From Virgibacillus proomii (lineage in GTDB: Bacteria > Bacillota > Bacilli > Bacillales > Amphibacillaceae): a stretch of 64,000 nt of DNA. A program made the position numbers and the translations under genes. The stretch lies in contig NZ_FUFN01000008.1 of the NCBI RefSeq assembly GCF_900162615.1, forward strand, positions 1-64,000. The letters are read 5' to 3'. Position 1 is the stretch's first letter. Every line of letters begins with the position of its first letter. Below the pieces are notes generated by a model. That model ran no database searches and was not told the origin of the DNA. It saw nothing but the letters and a program-made list of their open reading frames with translations. This document shows positions 26,717-35,477 of this stretch, piece by piece.

Positions 26717-27590
26717 TCCAAATCACACCTTTTCAGTTTTTTAGGATTAATAGGAATACTTTGAATTATCCAGATCATCTTTTTCCATCTAAATTAATAG
26801 AAATGAAACTTTATATAACAAAAAATAGTGAAATTTACATCCATGAGCTGGTTCATTGTTATCCCCTTTTTTGTTTACTTAAGATATTAGGCTGGGGATT
26901 ACTACAAAAAATGAGGTATATTATTGAGGTGAGATCATTACCATATATTGAACGAAGTGAGAAGTCAAATGAAGCAACTTTAATATACATTTTAGTTTTC
27001 TATGACCATTTTAATTGAACCAATACACTTCTTAATGGCTGACAGCTGTTAGTTAATTAAACTTTTAAACCTCTCCTGTATGTGACTTGCACCGAAATAA
27101 GTGCCTTTCTTCTGTTAATGTAAATCAGATGTTGACGATTTTAACATCTCTTTCAAATTTTAGCAAAACCGGTTTCGTCAAAAACGACAGAATAGGGTTC
27201 AACTTTTGAACGTGTGTAAAAATATTAAAATCGCTTTAATTGTTTAGCAAGGTAACTTTCAGCCCTTCTTTTATACGAATATCTTTTTGTTGTCAAATCA
27301 TTGCCAATCATTCCTTTATTCAGAACTTAGACACTTATTTAAATAAAAAAGTAAGAATATTTTATCATATAACTAATAGTTTGTGAAGTGTTTAACAAAT
27401 AGTAAGCGTTTGAATATAGGAAACCTTATTCCGTTGGGCTTTCTTAAGTGAAACAAAACTCAAGTTGCAATCTAAACTTCTCCGTGCAAGAACAATAGTT
27501 TAATTGCTCTTTAGCAAAAGTTTGTTACGGTTTGAGCGCTTATGCTAAGAGATTGTCCATATAGAAACGGATATCATTTCCTGAACAGCA
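26717..27590. other. long gene-free stretch between ycsG and ytkD
   Basis: About 870 bp without a supportable gene. It holds an isolated Rex-like box (27381-27398) and, at 27550-27580, an R3-tail-like segment (ATAGAAACGGATATCATTTC) also seen at about 4333 and 58258. The rest is AT-rich and unremarkable. Confidence 0.45.
27381..27398. promoter_or_regulatory. orphan Rex-like operator
   Basis: TTGTGAAGTGTTTAACAA matches the Rex palindrome in 13 of 14 informative half-site positions, the best of the four in the window. It has no obvious target: ycsG starts 665 bp away and ytkD is read towards it. Confidence 0.45.
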
Positions 27591-27623
27591 AAAAATACGC
27601 AAATAAAACATTTGCGTATTTTT
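27591..27623. terminator. ytkD: ytkD terminator
   Basis: AAATACGCAAAT (27593-27604) and ATTTGCGTATTT (27610-27621) form a perfect stem flanked by A and T runs. It lies downstream of ytkD on the minus strand and is symmetrical enough to act both ways. Confidence 0.85.
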
Positions 27624-27652
27624 GACTCAAAAATTATAAGACATACTCTTTT

Positions 27653-28120
27653 TTAAAAATACTTCTCAATATATGTCATGCAGTGCTCTAACACTCCATC
27701 TTTCATCATAAAACTATAATCATTTCGATATTTGATATTAGCAGGAAGTTCAGCTAATAAAACCGGGCCTTCAGTCTCGTAATAAGTATTCTGATATTTC
27801 AATGCTTGAATCGAAGCAAAGTAGATGTTTTTTATTACATTCTCTGTTTTACCAGAAACAAAGTATTGTCCAATATAATAAATTTTATCAACCACTGCTC
27901 CTGTTTCTTCTTTGACTTCACGAATAGCAGCTTGTTTGGCTGTTTCCCCTTTTTCTACTTTTCCACCCGGAAATTCAAGTCCTCTTTCTTTATGTTTGGT
28001 TAATAGCCATTTTTGTTGATACTTACATATCACCCAAACATGAAGAGGTTTTTTAGAAAAGGGTTGATGTTTAAAGGATAATTTAACTTCGTTGTTATAG
28101 TAATCTTTAAAAGTGTACAT
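27653..28120 (-). CDS. ytkD: Nudix nucleoside triphosphatase YtkD (8-oxo-dGTPase type)
   Basis: 155 aa. The Nudix box is complete: GGKVEKGETAKQAAIREVKEETGA fits GX5EX7REUXEEXGU (written here only to show its fit; about residues 51-74). In B. subtilis YtkD hydrolyses oxidised purine nucleotides and protects against oxidative mutagenesis. The N-terminal TFKDYYNNEVKLSF is also YtkD-like. It lies in the ytlACD-ytkD neighbourhood as in B. subtilis, 31 bp downstream of a small secreted protein gene on the same strand. Confidence 0.93.
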   Translation of the reverse strand: MYTFKDYYNNEVKLSFKHQPFSKKPLHVWVICKYQQKWLLTKHKERGLEFPGGKVEKGETAKQAAIREVKEETGAVVDKIYYIGQYFVSGKTENVIKNIYFASIQALKYQNTYYETEGPVLLAELPANIKYRNDYSFMMKDGVLEHCMTYIEKYF

Positions 28121-28150
28121 TTCATTTCAACGCCTTTTCCTAAACTTCAT

Positions 28151-28684
28151 TTAACTATGATGGATATTTGTAATTCTCCACTGATCGGTAAAGGTAAATT
28201 CGATTTCAATCGTGTAATTTCCATAAATATCGGATTTATTTTTTTGCTTTATCTTAACCTTATTATCCGACTCCTTAACAACCTCGTATGGCTTATCCTG
28301 TTTAAACCAAGGTGGCGCACTTGTAGGTCGAAGGTATAATCCATCCTCTTTTTCCTTATAATAATACTCTACGTAAGGTTCAGCAACTTTTTGATAAGAT
28401 ATTGTGTTAAATTTTTGGTATAAATCCCCTTTTGTTTGGTAATTTTCGACTCGATATTTAGCATCAACTGGTTGCAGAAGGATATTTATAAACTGGTGTG
28501 ATAATTTAATTATTTCCTCATGACTCAGATCTTTTACCTCTGTTTGGTCGTTAGGTTCCGGGCCTTTTATTTGCTCATTATTTGCAGCTGCCGGTGTAGT
28601 TGTCTTTATGGTAAAAAATAAAAAAGCCAATATAACTGAACTAATAGCCACGACATTGAATAGAAAAAAGCGTTTATTTTTCAT
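28151..28684 (-). CDS. hypothetical secreted or membrane-anchored protein
   Basis: 177 aa. One N-terminal hydrophobic segment (FLFNVVAISSVILAFLFF) followed by a low-complexity Pro/Asn/Glu linker indicates a signal anchor. The remainder is a soluble extracellular domain (SHQFINILLQPVDAKYRVENY; YYYKEKEDGLYLRPTSAPPWF; IEIEFTFTDQWRITNI) reminiscent of small conserved extracytoplasmic Bacillus domains, but I cannot name it. GGGAGG lies before ATG. It probably co-transcribes with ytkD. No Cys residues. Confidence 0.8.
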   Translation of the reverse strand: MKNKRFFLFNVVAISSVILAFLFFTIKTTTPAAANNEQIKGPEPNDQTEVKDLSHEEIIKLSHQFINILLQPVDAKYRVENYQTKGDLYQKFNTISYQKVAEPYVEYYYKEKEDGLYLRPTSAPPWFKQDKPYEVVKESDNKVKIKQKNKSDIYGNYTIEIEFTFTDQWRITNIHHS

Positions 28685-28984
28685 AGTAAGCCTCCCGTGG
28701 ATACTTATTTACTAGTCTATTCCTGTTAGCCGAAAATTATAAACATCTATGCACAAATTTATCCTTTTATGATGTTCCCACAAAATCTCAATAAGTAATC
28801 CACTCGTTTTATAGAAGCCTACTAATTTTAAAACAAAAAACGATTTAGCAGCATGGGCAACCTTTATCTCACCTCATTTGCTATTGCTTTTATAATTTTT
28901 ACTACCACTCAAGCTTTAATAATGTGTATATAAAGGGCATTTTTGTCAAAATAACCTTTTTAGGGAGAACTTCGCCTTTTATTT

Positions 28985-29299
28985 TCATATATCATTTAAA
29001 ATTCCCATCTGTTTTATATGAGCTTTTGTTTGTTCATCTCCCAATTCATACACCACTTTATATGCTTTTGCTAAGTTGCTGTCATATTCATCATTTGACT
29101 GGTCATTATGGTAAGGTACAGCTGGAATATGAGCTCGAAAAAAAGTTCTAATACCAGCGTCATTTACTTCATTAAACGTATCCCTTAATAAGATGATATC
29201 ATCATCCGTAGCATAAATAACAAACTCTGCATTATTTCCATACTTTTCTTTTGATATTTCGCCCGACCCCATATGGATATAATACTTTTGTTTTTCCAT
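28985..29299 (-). CDS. conserved hypothetical protein (about 100-aa Bacillaceae family)
   Basis: 104 aa from the ATG at 29299, chosen because AGGAGGTG lies 6 nt upstream. An in-frame GTG three codons earlier overlaps that site. It starts MEKQKYYIHMGSGEISKEKY and ends YELGDEQTKAHIKQMGILNDI; His/Asp-containing FRAHIPAVPYHND lies in the middle. The layout matches a short conserved Bacillus protein sometimes labelled 'hydrolase', with no known activity. Cytoplasmic, no signal. 28700-28984 contains nothing else recognisable. Confidence 0.75.
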   Translation of the reverse strand: MEKQKYYIHMGSGEISKEKYGNNAEFVIYATDDDIILLRDTFNEVNDAGIRTFFRAHIPAVPYHNDQSNDEYDSNLAKAYKVVYELGDEQTKAHIKQMGILNDI

Positions 29300-29459
29300 T
29301 TCAAACACCTCCTATAGCCTAGTGTTCCATTATTCCGATAAAGCATGTATCAACCCTAGCTCGTATTATTTTTCTGATACGGAGATTGCCTTGGTGTGTC
29401 TATATAAAAATATAAATGTTATGTAAAATTCGTGTTTCTGACTTTATAACATGGTGACA

Positions 29460-29511
29460 CCAGAACTAAAAAGCAAGCGCATGGTTAGCGATTTACAAAC
29501 TAGAGATCTTT
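29460..29511 (+). repeat. dispersed repeat R5 fragment
   Basis: AAGCGCATGGTTAGCGAT, then ACAAACTAGAGATCTT, resembles 4028-4079, 57915-57966 and 60290-60345. It directly abuts PATE-like copy C. Confidence 0.5.
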
Positions 29512-29680
29512 AAGGCAACTTCATTTCGTGAAACGTTTTTCCCAAGAAATATCAGTACCCCAAGGGGATAACCACCTAAAGGCCTCTGAACCAGTCGGGG
29601 ATTTAGGTGCTGTTACTCCGATTTAAACGTTTAAATTAATCTTTAAGTCGTAGTTTTACGGCTCCCTATATTCGGATAAA
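29512..29680 (+). mobile_element. PATE-like element copy C, about 169 bp, degenerate
   Basis: The left end is decayed (GGCAACTTCATTTCGTG). The long internal module survives (ACCTAAAGGCC), then GGATTTAGGTGCTG and CGGCTCCCTATATTCGGATAAA. The partner stem arms are weakened, which suggests an old copy. Confidence 0.65.
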
Positions 29681-29681
29681 G

Positions 29682-29712
29682 AAAATAAAAAACTCGCCAA
29701 AAGTGGCGAGTC
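29682..29712 (-). terminator. terminator downstream of the MATE gene
   Basis: ACTCGCCA (29692-29699) pairs with TGGCGAGT (29704-29711). On the minus strand it is followed by TTTTTTATTTTC. An R2 repeat separates it from the gene's stop codon. Confidence 0.8.
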
Positions 29713-29719
29713 TGCATTC

Positions 29720-29811
29720 TTAGAAAGACTTGGCTTGTCTGCAAGTCTTTAGCGAAAGCTGTAGTTTTCTTATACGATAAACCCTAAAATTTTTATGCTT
29801 TCCTAAAATAG
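29720..29811 (+). repeat. dispersed repeat R2, empty (uninterrupted) copy
   Basis: TTAGAAAGACTTGGC, small hairpin, then TTTTCTTATACGATAAA joined directly to CCCTAAAATTTTTATGC and TTTCCTA. This is the uninterrupted junction at which other R2 copies carry a PATE-like insertion. Confidence 0.8.
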
Positions 29812-29870
29812 AACAAAAGTTATACCTTTTCTAAACCGAATATTTAACAATCGTCGAAAACGAAATCAAT

Positions 29871-31220
29871 TTAGAACCCTCGCGAATCAAATTGATTTCT
29901 CATTACTCCTTTTCGAGCTACAAACAAAAGCACCAGTGCTACAAGTGCTTCTGTTACTGGTAAAGCCAACCATACCCCTGCTGTACCAAATAGCATAGGT
30001 AAGAATAGCAACATAGCAATCAATAAGATAAATCCACGAAATAGGGTTATACCTACAGATGGGCGAACATAGCCAATAGATTGGTAATATGTCATGTAAA
30101 TAAAATTAATTCCCATAAATAAGTAACCAAGGAAAAACAGTTTTATCCCTTTTACAGCAAGTTCTTGTATTTCTTCCGTCTCTACACCAAAAATTGATAC
30201 TAATAGGTCAGCACCAATATATCCGATACCCAAAAATAATACACCGAGAAGAATTCCTGTTACTTCTGCTATTTTTACTGTTTGCTTAATAGAAGTATAT
30301 TTCTTTGCCCCATAATAGTAACTAATCATTGGCTGAATAGATGAACCGATGCCAATAAAGGCTAACAACATAAATGTATGCAAATAATTGATAACAGAAA
30401 ATGCTGCTATCCCATTCGTACCTGCATAATGTGCTATAGCTATATTATACCCGATTACAAATATTCCAATCCCTGCCTCAGACATAAAACTAGGGAAGCC
30501 AATGGTGGAAATTTGTGTAAGATCACGCTTATTCCATTTAAATGTAGTAAATTTTAATCCGGAACCTTTTTTAAAAAAATGAAGTGTATAGATAAGCAAC
30601 CCAATAAGTGTAGCAATCATTGTTGCAACTGCCGCTCCCGTTACTTCCCACTTAACAACAAAAATCATAATATAGTTAAGAATAATATTGACAATAGCTG
30701 AAACCACTAACCCAATCATTGCCAGTTGCGGATCGCCATCATTACGTACAAAAATGCTCAGACAAGTCTCCCAAGCTAAAATAGGTGAAAAAATAAACAA
30801 TATCCGCATATAGTCTAATGCATACGATAAGGTCTCAGCATTCGCACCAAATAGCTTAGCTAACGGTTCGATAAAAATAAATCCAATGACAGCTATAATA
30901 ATTGTGATGATTGTAATCAGAGCAAACGAAATAGTAAATAATCGTTTTCCTTTTTCTTTGTCTCCTGCCCCAACTGCTATAGAATATAAAGTCCCTCCAC
31001 CAACCCCAATTAATAAAGCAATAGAAATAAAAATGGAGAAAACAGGAACAGCTATATTAACACTTGCCAAAGCAACTGAACCTACTCCATTCCCAACAAA
31101 AATTCCGTCAATAACAATATTAACAGACATAAGCATCATTCCGAAAATAGTTGGAAGGAAGTACTGGAAAAAGCTCTTTTTCACTGATTGTTTTCCCAAT
31201 CTTTCTTCTACAATACTCAC
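29871..31220 (-). CDS. MATE-family multidrug/cation efflux protein
   Basis: 449 aa, 12 predicted membrane spans in two homologous halves. The N-terminal PTIFGMMLMSVNIVIDGIFVGNGVG matches the MATE/MepA subgroup, and LSIFVRNDGDPQLAMIG is the equivalent inner loop. Members export cationic drugs or metabolites in exchange for Na+ or H+; the substrate is unknown. The start is GTG at 31220. The only Shine-Dalgarno candidate is a run of eight G's 6 nt upstream, which is unusual. It is a monocistronic gene with its own terminator. Confidence 0.9.
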   Translation of the reverse strand: MSIVEERLGKQSVKKSFFQYFLPTIFGMMLMSVNIVIDGIFVGNGVGSVALASVNIAVPVFSIFISIALLIGVGGGTLYSIAVGAGDKEKGKRLFTISFALITIITIIIAVIGFIFIEPLAKLFGANAETLSYALDYMRILFIFSPILAWETCLSIFVRNDGDPQLAMIGLVVSAIVNIILNYIMIFVVKWEVTGAAVATMIATLIGLLIYTLHFFKKGSGLKFTTFKWNKRDLTQISTIGFPSFMSEAGIGIFVIGYNIAIAHYAGTNGIAAFSVINYLHTFMLLAFIGIGSSIQPMISYYYGAKKYTSIKQTVKIAEVTGILLGVLFLGIGYIGADLLVSIFGVETEEIQELAVKGIKLFFLGYLFMGINFIYMTYYQSIGYVRPSVGITLFRGFILLIAMLLFLPMLFGTAGVWLALPVTEALVALVLLFVARKGVMRNQFDSRGF

Positions 31221-31580
31221 AACAATCCCCCCCCAAACCTTGACTAATATATCTATTCTAATTTTGTATTCGAAAAAAGTCTATTTTAAAATCTTTAAAA
31301 GTAATTATCGGATTTTCTCCCTCAAGTTTTTCTTTATACATTCCGGAGTAACTGTTCTGAGTTATTGTTGAGTCAAAAATAACGCATGGAATTTACTATA
31401 CGTTAAAATATATAAAAAGTTTTATAGAAAGTTCATTCGACCTTAGCCTCTTTTAAAAAACCACTTTAACGATTCAATTCTTAACAGTAAGATTACTAAA
31501 AATAATTATAGAAAGTACTAAAACAAAAAGATGGATATTATTCTCTATGAAAAATGGTCACTTTCATAAATTTTTATTTT
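31221..31580. other. gene-free stretch upstream of the MATE gene
   Basis: AT-rich DNA with no convincing ORF. It presumably holds the MATE promoter, but none is clear. Confidence 0.35.
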
Positions 31581-31587
31581 TTAATAC

Positions 31588-32193
31588 GATCTCCTTAATG
31601 AAAAGAAATCAGGTAAAATAATAAAAACAGCTAATCCAGCTGCCACCCTGACTATTTCAAACAAATCTGTCCAACTGGTTGGAATACCTTTAAACATCAT
31701 TAACATAAATAAGTAAATGAAACCAAGCTTCATGCTATTATTTTTAGTTCCTTCCAGGTTTTTCGATAGTTTTTCTCACATACTATTTCTGTAAATTCAA
31801 TTCTTGATATCATGTAGTGGGAATGGTGTATACGATAATCATGCCAAAAATAAGAAATGCTAAAAAAAGCACTAGCTAACTCCCAGTTTTGTTATCTTTT
31901 CCACCTGCAGTTAAAAGCATGAGTGCTACTGCTCTATCTGTGAGTCGGCTAAAAATACACCATCTTCCTCCGCATATATTCATCTTTTGGAAAAGTTATT
32001 AAAAATGACCGGTTCATTTAAGATCTCTCCCAAAATAATTCATCTAGCGTTTTTCCAAGCTCTAGCTATTGCAATACATAAGTTTAAGCTTGGGATATTT
32101 TCCTTTCTCTATAAGTCCAATTGTCTGCCTTGTGGCATTTACCTTAAGCTGAGCCTGGGTTAAGACTTTCTCTACACGTACCTTGTTTACCAT
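31588..32193 (-). pseudogene. degraded XRE-type regulator plus small membrane protein cassette
   Basis: On the minus strand an ATG at 32193 opens MVNKVRVEKVLTQAQL and ATRQTIGLIEKGKYP, the helix-turn-helix of the short XRE family (YgzD-like). Compared with the family, residues are missing after QL and KGKY, and frameshifts and stops follow. Further on, about 31735..31588 encodes MKLGFIYLFMLMMFK and VAAGLAVFIILPDFFSL, the end of a small membrane protein of the kind often paired with such regulators. The whole cassette is non-functional. 32194-32400 shows nothing. Confidence 0.6.
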
Positions 32194-32408
32194 ATTCCAT
32201 CACCAAAGACAAATATAAATTACTTAATGTTATTTATATTTCACATTTTAAAGAGTTTTTATAGTCATGAAATTTTTAATAACTCTCTTTTTGCTACATT
32301 GCATAAATTCGGTGGATTCTTTTAATTTAAAATATAGAATAATAAAGTTTTAAACGTAGCGTTTTTCTCATAATTCTATCCCTTTAAAACATAAAATTTT
32401 ATATTAAA

Positions 32409-32444
32409 AAGCAAGGTCAAATGTGATCCATCTGGCCTTGCTTC
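32409..32444 (-). terminator. terminator of the OsmC-family gene
   Basis: AAGCAAGGTC (32409-32418) pairs with GGCCTTGCTT (32434-32443). On the minus strand it is followed by TTTTTAATAT. Confidence 0.85.
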
Positions 32445-32456
32445 CTATTTTCTATT

Positions 32457-32900
32457 TTATTCTTCAATGATTATTTTGTTAACCTTCATATTTACCGGAT
32501 TAGCCAATGTATCTCCTACTGGACATGTATCTTCAATAAAGGCTACAAACTCTTCCACCTTTTCCTTCGGTGCATCTGTTTTGATATGAATATTATAGCG
32601 AATTTCTGAATAACCCTTTCTTACATCAGCCTTATGCATAAAGCCGTCTGGATCTAAATCACCTTCCAGTTCCACCCAAAAGTCGCTGAATTCAATTTTA
32701 AATTTTCTAGCAAACACTCGTGCTACAATAGCTTGGCATGCTCCTAAAGCTCCGAGAACCATTTCTACAGGGTTCATTCCTGTGTCTGTTCCTCCGAGAT
32801 TGTTTGGTTCATCTACTGTGATTTCAAAATTTCTTGATTTTACCTTAACTTGAACACCATCTTGCAAATGAGCAGTGGCTTTAAAGACAGTTTTAGGCAT
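32457..32900 (-). CDS. OsmC-family peroxiredoxin-like protein
   Basis: 147 aa from ATG 32900, chosen because AAAAGGTGG ends 8 nt upstream. The in-frame GTG at 32912 overlaps that site. The two family cysteines are present: Cys55 in GALGACQAIVAR (peroxidatic) and Cys126 in IEDTCPVGDTL (resolving). OsmC/Ohr/YhfA proteins reduce organic hydroperoxides or act on thiol compounds; this sequence looks nearer the YhfA/SaoC branch than Ohr, so the substrate is open. A Rex-like box 83 bp upstream suggests redox control. Confidence 0.9.
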   Translation of the reverse strand: MPKTVFKATAHLQDGVQVKVKSRNFEITVDEPNNLGGTDTGMNPVEMVLGALGACQAIVARVFARKFKIEFSDFWVELEGDLDPDGFMHKADVRKGYSEIRYNIHIKTDAPKEKVEEFVAFIEDTCPVGDTLANPVNMKVNKIIIEE

Positions 32901-32982
32901 AATTTTTACCACCTTTTCTAATCTAAATTTACTAGGACAATCTTATTATAGCTCAAATTCTATCTAAAATACCATAGATATT

Positions 32983-33000
32983 TTGTGAAGTATTGAACAA
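32983..33000. promoter_or_regulatory. Rex-like operator upstream of the OsmC-family gene
   Basis: TTGTGAAGTATTGAACAA has a perfect left half-site and a 5/7 right half-site. The TTTGTGAAGTATTGA core is the reverse complement of the core repeated before adhE. Confidence 0.5.
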
Positions 33001-33120
33001 ATTATCTAAGAAAGAGTAAATTTGGCTAATCCAGGCAATTTAGTTGTAAGGATGCGTAAAACCGAAAAGTTATATAATGTCGATTCGACTGCTGGCTGAC
33101 ATTTTTATTTTCTTTATGTA

Positions 33121-33214
33121 AAAAAATAGAGCTCCCCGAGGTGGCGACCCCTGAAAGTTAGATTTATCACTCCAACTTTCGGGGGTCGGTACCCGATGGG
33201 AAACACTATTTTTT
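33121..33214. terminator. menE: 94-bp near-palindromic terminator overlapping the menE stop codon
   Basis: Nested pairing: AAAAAATAG (33121-33129) with CTATTTTTT (33206-33214), and CGACCCC/GAAAGTT (33145-33159) with AACTTTC/GGGGTCG (33174-33188), with interior mismatches between. The outer right arm contains the menE stop codon. It is symmetrical, so it may terminate both ways. It is much larger than the other terminators here. Confidence 0.7.
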
Positions 33215-34660
33215 ACATAATTTCTTTTTTAATTCATATCGGACAAGTTTATTTGCAGCATTTCGAGGCAGTTCTTGCACTTCAAATACTTGTTTTGGAA
33301 GTTTATAGGAAGCCAAATGGTTACTTAAAAAATTCATTAACTCACTTCCATCATAATGGGAATCTGTAATGATAAAAGCGACAGGTACTTCTCCCCATTT
33401 TTTATCTTCTTTTCCAGTAACACCCGCCTCGATAATACCAGGATAACGTAAAAGAGCACTTTCTACTTCTGAGGGGTAAATGTTTTCTCCCCCAGAAATA
33501 ATTAGATCATTACGACGATCAACTACATAGAGATAGCCATCTTCATCTAAGTATCCCAAATCGCCTGTAGCTAACCAGCCATTTTGTATCGCTTTTTTTG
33601 TGGCTTCGGAATTATTATAATAACCCTTCGTAACCATTGGACCTTTTACGTATATTTCTCCAACTTTATCTTTATCAGGCTCATTAATTTTCACTTGGGC
33701 AGGAAATAGAGCTTTTCCGGCTGAACCAATTTTTTCTAGTGCATCCTCTGCGCTTAATGTAACGATTTGAGAAGCTGTTTCTGTCATCCCAAACGACTGA
33801 AAAACCGGTACCCCTTTTGTTTTAGCTCGCTCTAACAGTGGCTTTGGCGCTGGCCCTCCACCTAATAGCATACAGCGCAACGATGTAGGATAATTTTCTT
33901 CCCCCAACTCATCCAATAACTGCTGAAGCATAACCGTAACAACAGAAACCATCGTTACTCCTTCTTTCATAATCGCCTGATGAACTGCTATTTTATTAAA
34001 CTTCTCCAATAGATAAACAGGCATGCCATAAATAACACTGCGAATTAATATAGATAAGCCACTGACATGAAATAAAGGTAATGCTGCCAACCATTTATCC
34101 TCAGGCCGTAGTCCTAAGTTAAGTGCACTACCGATAGCGCTCCACCAATGATTCCCATATGTATGAATGACTCCTTTAGGAAATCCTGTTGTTCCGGATG
34201 TATACATCATCGTAAACGGTTTATCTAGTTCCAGCTCTGTTACAAGCTCTATATCTGCTTGTTGATAATCTTCCACCTCTTTAAACGCTGCATTCTTCTC
34301 TACAAAAAGCTGAGTAGCAAGCTGAGAGAATTCCTGGGCATACAGTAAAAAGGATACTTCTGCATCTTTCAATTGATAAGTTAATTCATCTTTTGTTAAG
34401 CGACTGTTTAATAAAACAATAGTTACATCTAAATAGCTTAGGGCATGAATAGCAACCACCATTTCCAGCTTATTTATTGATAATATGGCAACATGGGATC
34501 CTCTTTTAACACCCCACGCCGTAAGTTTTCTTGCATAACGCTGACTTTCTTCTTTTAATTCTTGAAATGTAAGTTTTACATGATTTGCAAGCTCTACAGC
34601 GATTTGGTGAGGTGCTGTTTCCGCTTGCTTCGTTAACCAATGAGGAATAACTGTATTCAT
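33206..34660 (-). CDS. menE: o-succinylbenzoate-CoA ligase
   Basis: 484 aa, acyl-adenylate-forming family. It activates o-succinylbenzoate with ATP and CoA in menaquinone synthesis. The P-loop-like YTSGTTGFPKG (A3), SFGMTETASQI (A5) and TGDLGYLDEDGYL with RRNDLIISGGENIYP (A7-A10) are intact, and a Lys near the C-terminus (NAANKLVR) fits A10. AAGGAG lies 7 nt before ATG. In B. subtilis it is within menFDHBEC; here about 1 kb of repeats and a terminator separate it from menB, and no menC follows. Confidence 0.96.
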   Translation of the reverse strand: MNTVIPHWLTKQAETAPHQIAVELANHVKLTFQELKEESQRYARKLTAWGVKRGSHVAILSINKLEMVVAIHALSYLDVTIVLLNSRLTKDELTYQLKDAEVSFLLYAQEFSQLATQLFVEKNAAFKEVEDYQQADIELVTELELDKPFTMMYTSGTTGFPKGVIHTYGNHWWSAIGSALNLGLRPEDKWLAALPLFHVSGLSILIRSVIYGMPVYLLEKFNKIAVHQAIMKEGVTMVSVVTVMLQQLLDELGEENYPTSLRCMLLGGGPAPKPLLERAKTKGVPVFQSFGMTETASQIVTLSAEDALEKIGSAGKALFPAQVKINEPDKDKVGEIYVKGPMVTKGYYNNSEATKKAIQNGWLATGDLGYLDEDGYLYVVDRRNDLIISGGENIYPSEVESALLRYPGIIEAGVTGKEDKKWGEVPVAFIITDSHYDGSELMNFLSNHLASYKLPKQVFEVQELPRNAANKLVRYELKKKLCKK

Positions 34661-34892
34661 ATAGACACTCCTTGTATATCTATTTATTTTTCGTTTTAGA
34701 CGTTGTTTAAAAAGTCGGTTAAAATAACACTTTCAATTCTTTTATACGCCAGAATTGATAAGAATTTTGCTTGGAAGTAGACCGTAAGACTTTTAGAGCA
34801 TATGCAACAAAATGACTTCAGCCTTTATTGGTATGTAAAACATAAAGCTTTTACGGTGTAAAATCAAACGTTGACCTTCCATTTTCATGTGT

Positions 34893-34931
34893 AAAAAACC
34901 TTTGCTTTTTAGATCAAGCAAAGGTTTTTTT
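34893..34931. terminator. isolated bidirectional terminator between menB and menE
   Basis: AAAAAACCTTTGCTT (34893-34907) and AAGCAAAGGTTTTTT (34916-34930) form a perfect stem with an 8-nt loop. It would stop leftward menFDHB transcripts before menE, so menE needs its own promoter in 34661-34892. None is obvious there. Confidence 0.8.
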
Positions 34932-34989
34932 AGAATGGGGTGTCCCTTGGATTATTCAAATATTCGGTTCAATTATGCCTCGACTTTGT

Positions 34990-35283
34990 TTGTTAGTTTG
35001 TTTCCGGCGTCTCCTTGTTGGCATAATTGCTCGCTCGGCGGGAACAGCATCGCTCAAACTTTGAAGTATAGGACTTTCTGGAACTCGTATGCAACAGGAC
35101 AAGGAAAGCTACGTAGCACCGCACGCAGAAAAAGTGATTTTCTTTTTCAAGGACAGAGTATGCTTCGAAAGCAATACATCGCGGTTTTTCAAGGACAAAG
35201 AAAGCTAGCTTTGAGAGAAATACATCACATTTTTCATAGACGCTGTGCTCAGTCTACTTTTGTCCTTTACCCTTTTTCGCACT
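34990..35283 (+). repeat. dispersed repeat R6, tandem units of about 45-55 bp
   Basis: At least three units contain (T)TTTTCAAGGACA(A/G)AG, a small palindromic core (AGCTACGTAGC, GCTTCGAAAGC, AGCTAGCTTTG) and TACATC(A/G)C or ACCGCACGC. Related blocks are at 19143-19337, 42360-42450 and 60395-60500. An open frame across this block is a by-product of the repeat. Confidence 0.65.
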
Positions 35284-35307
35284 ATAGGAAAGCATAAAAT
35301 TTTAGGG

Positions 35308-35477
35308 TTTATCCCGCATGTAAGGTGCCGTACTTTCCTCAATTCTAAAATCTATTATGCATTGTGAACATAAAAGAAAAACGGCACCTAAATGCCCGAT
35401 TGGTTCAAGGGCCTTTAGGTCATACCCTTGTGGTACAACATTCCGTGTAAAAAGCATTCCACGGAATGAAGTTTCAC
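35308..35477 (-). mobile_element. PATE-like element copy D, 170 bp (distal member of a tandem pair)
   Basis: On the minus strand it starts GTGAAAC at 35477 and ends GCGGGATAAA at 35308. Long form, nearly identical to copy B including the right-hairpin loop (TTTATGTTCACAATGC). Its left flank is the ATAAA that ends copy E. Confidence 0.82.

Noticed and set aside
26701..27018. 105-codon open frame opposite and upstream of ycsG
   Set aside because: No ribosome binding site, AT-driven composition (FFRINRNTLNYP) and overlap with the ycsG start; no family resemblance.
30886..31371. 161-codon plus-strand frame across the MATE gene start
   Set aside because: Shadow of the hydrophobic MATE sequence (Ile/Thr/Pro-rich), no ribosome binding site.
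34887..35297. 136-codon open frame upstream of menE
   Set aside because: It runs through a terminator hairpin and the R6 tandem repeats; its composition follows the repeat units and there is no ribosome binding site.
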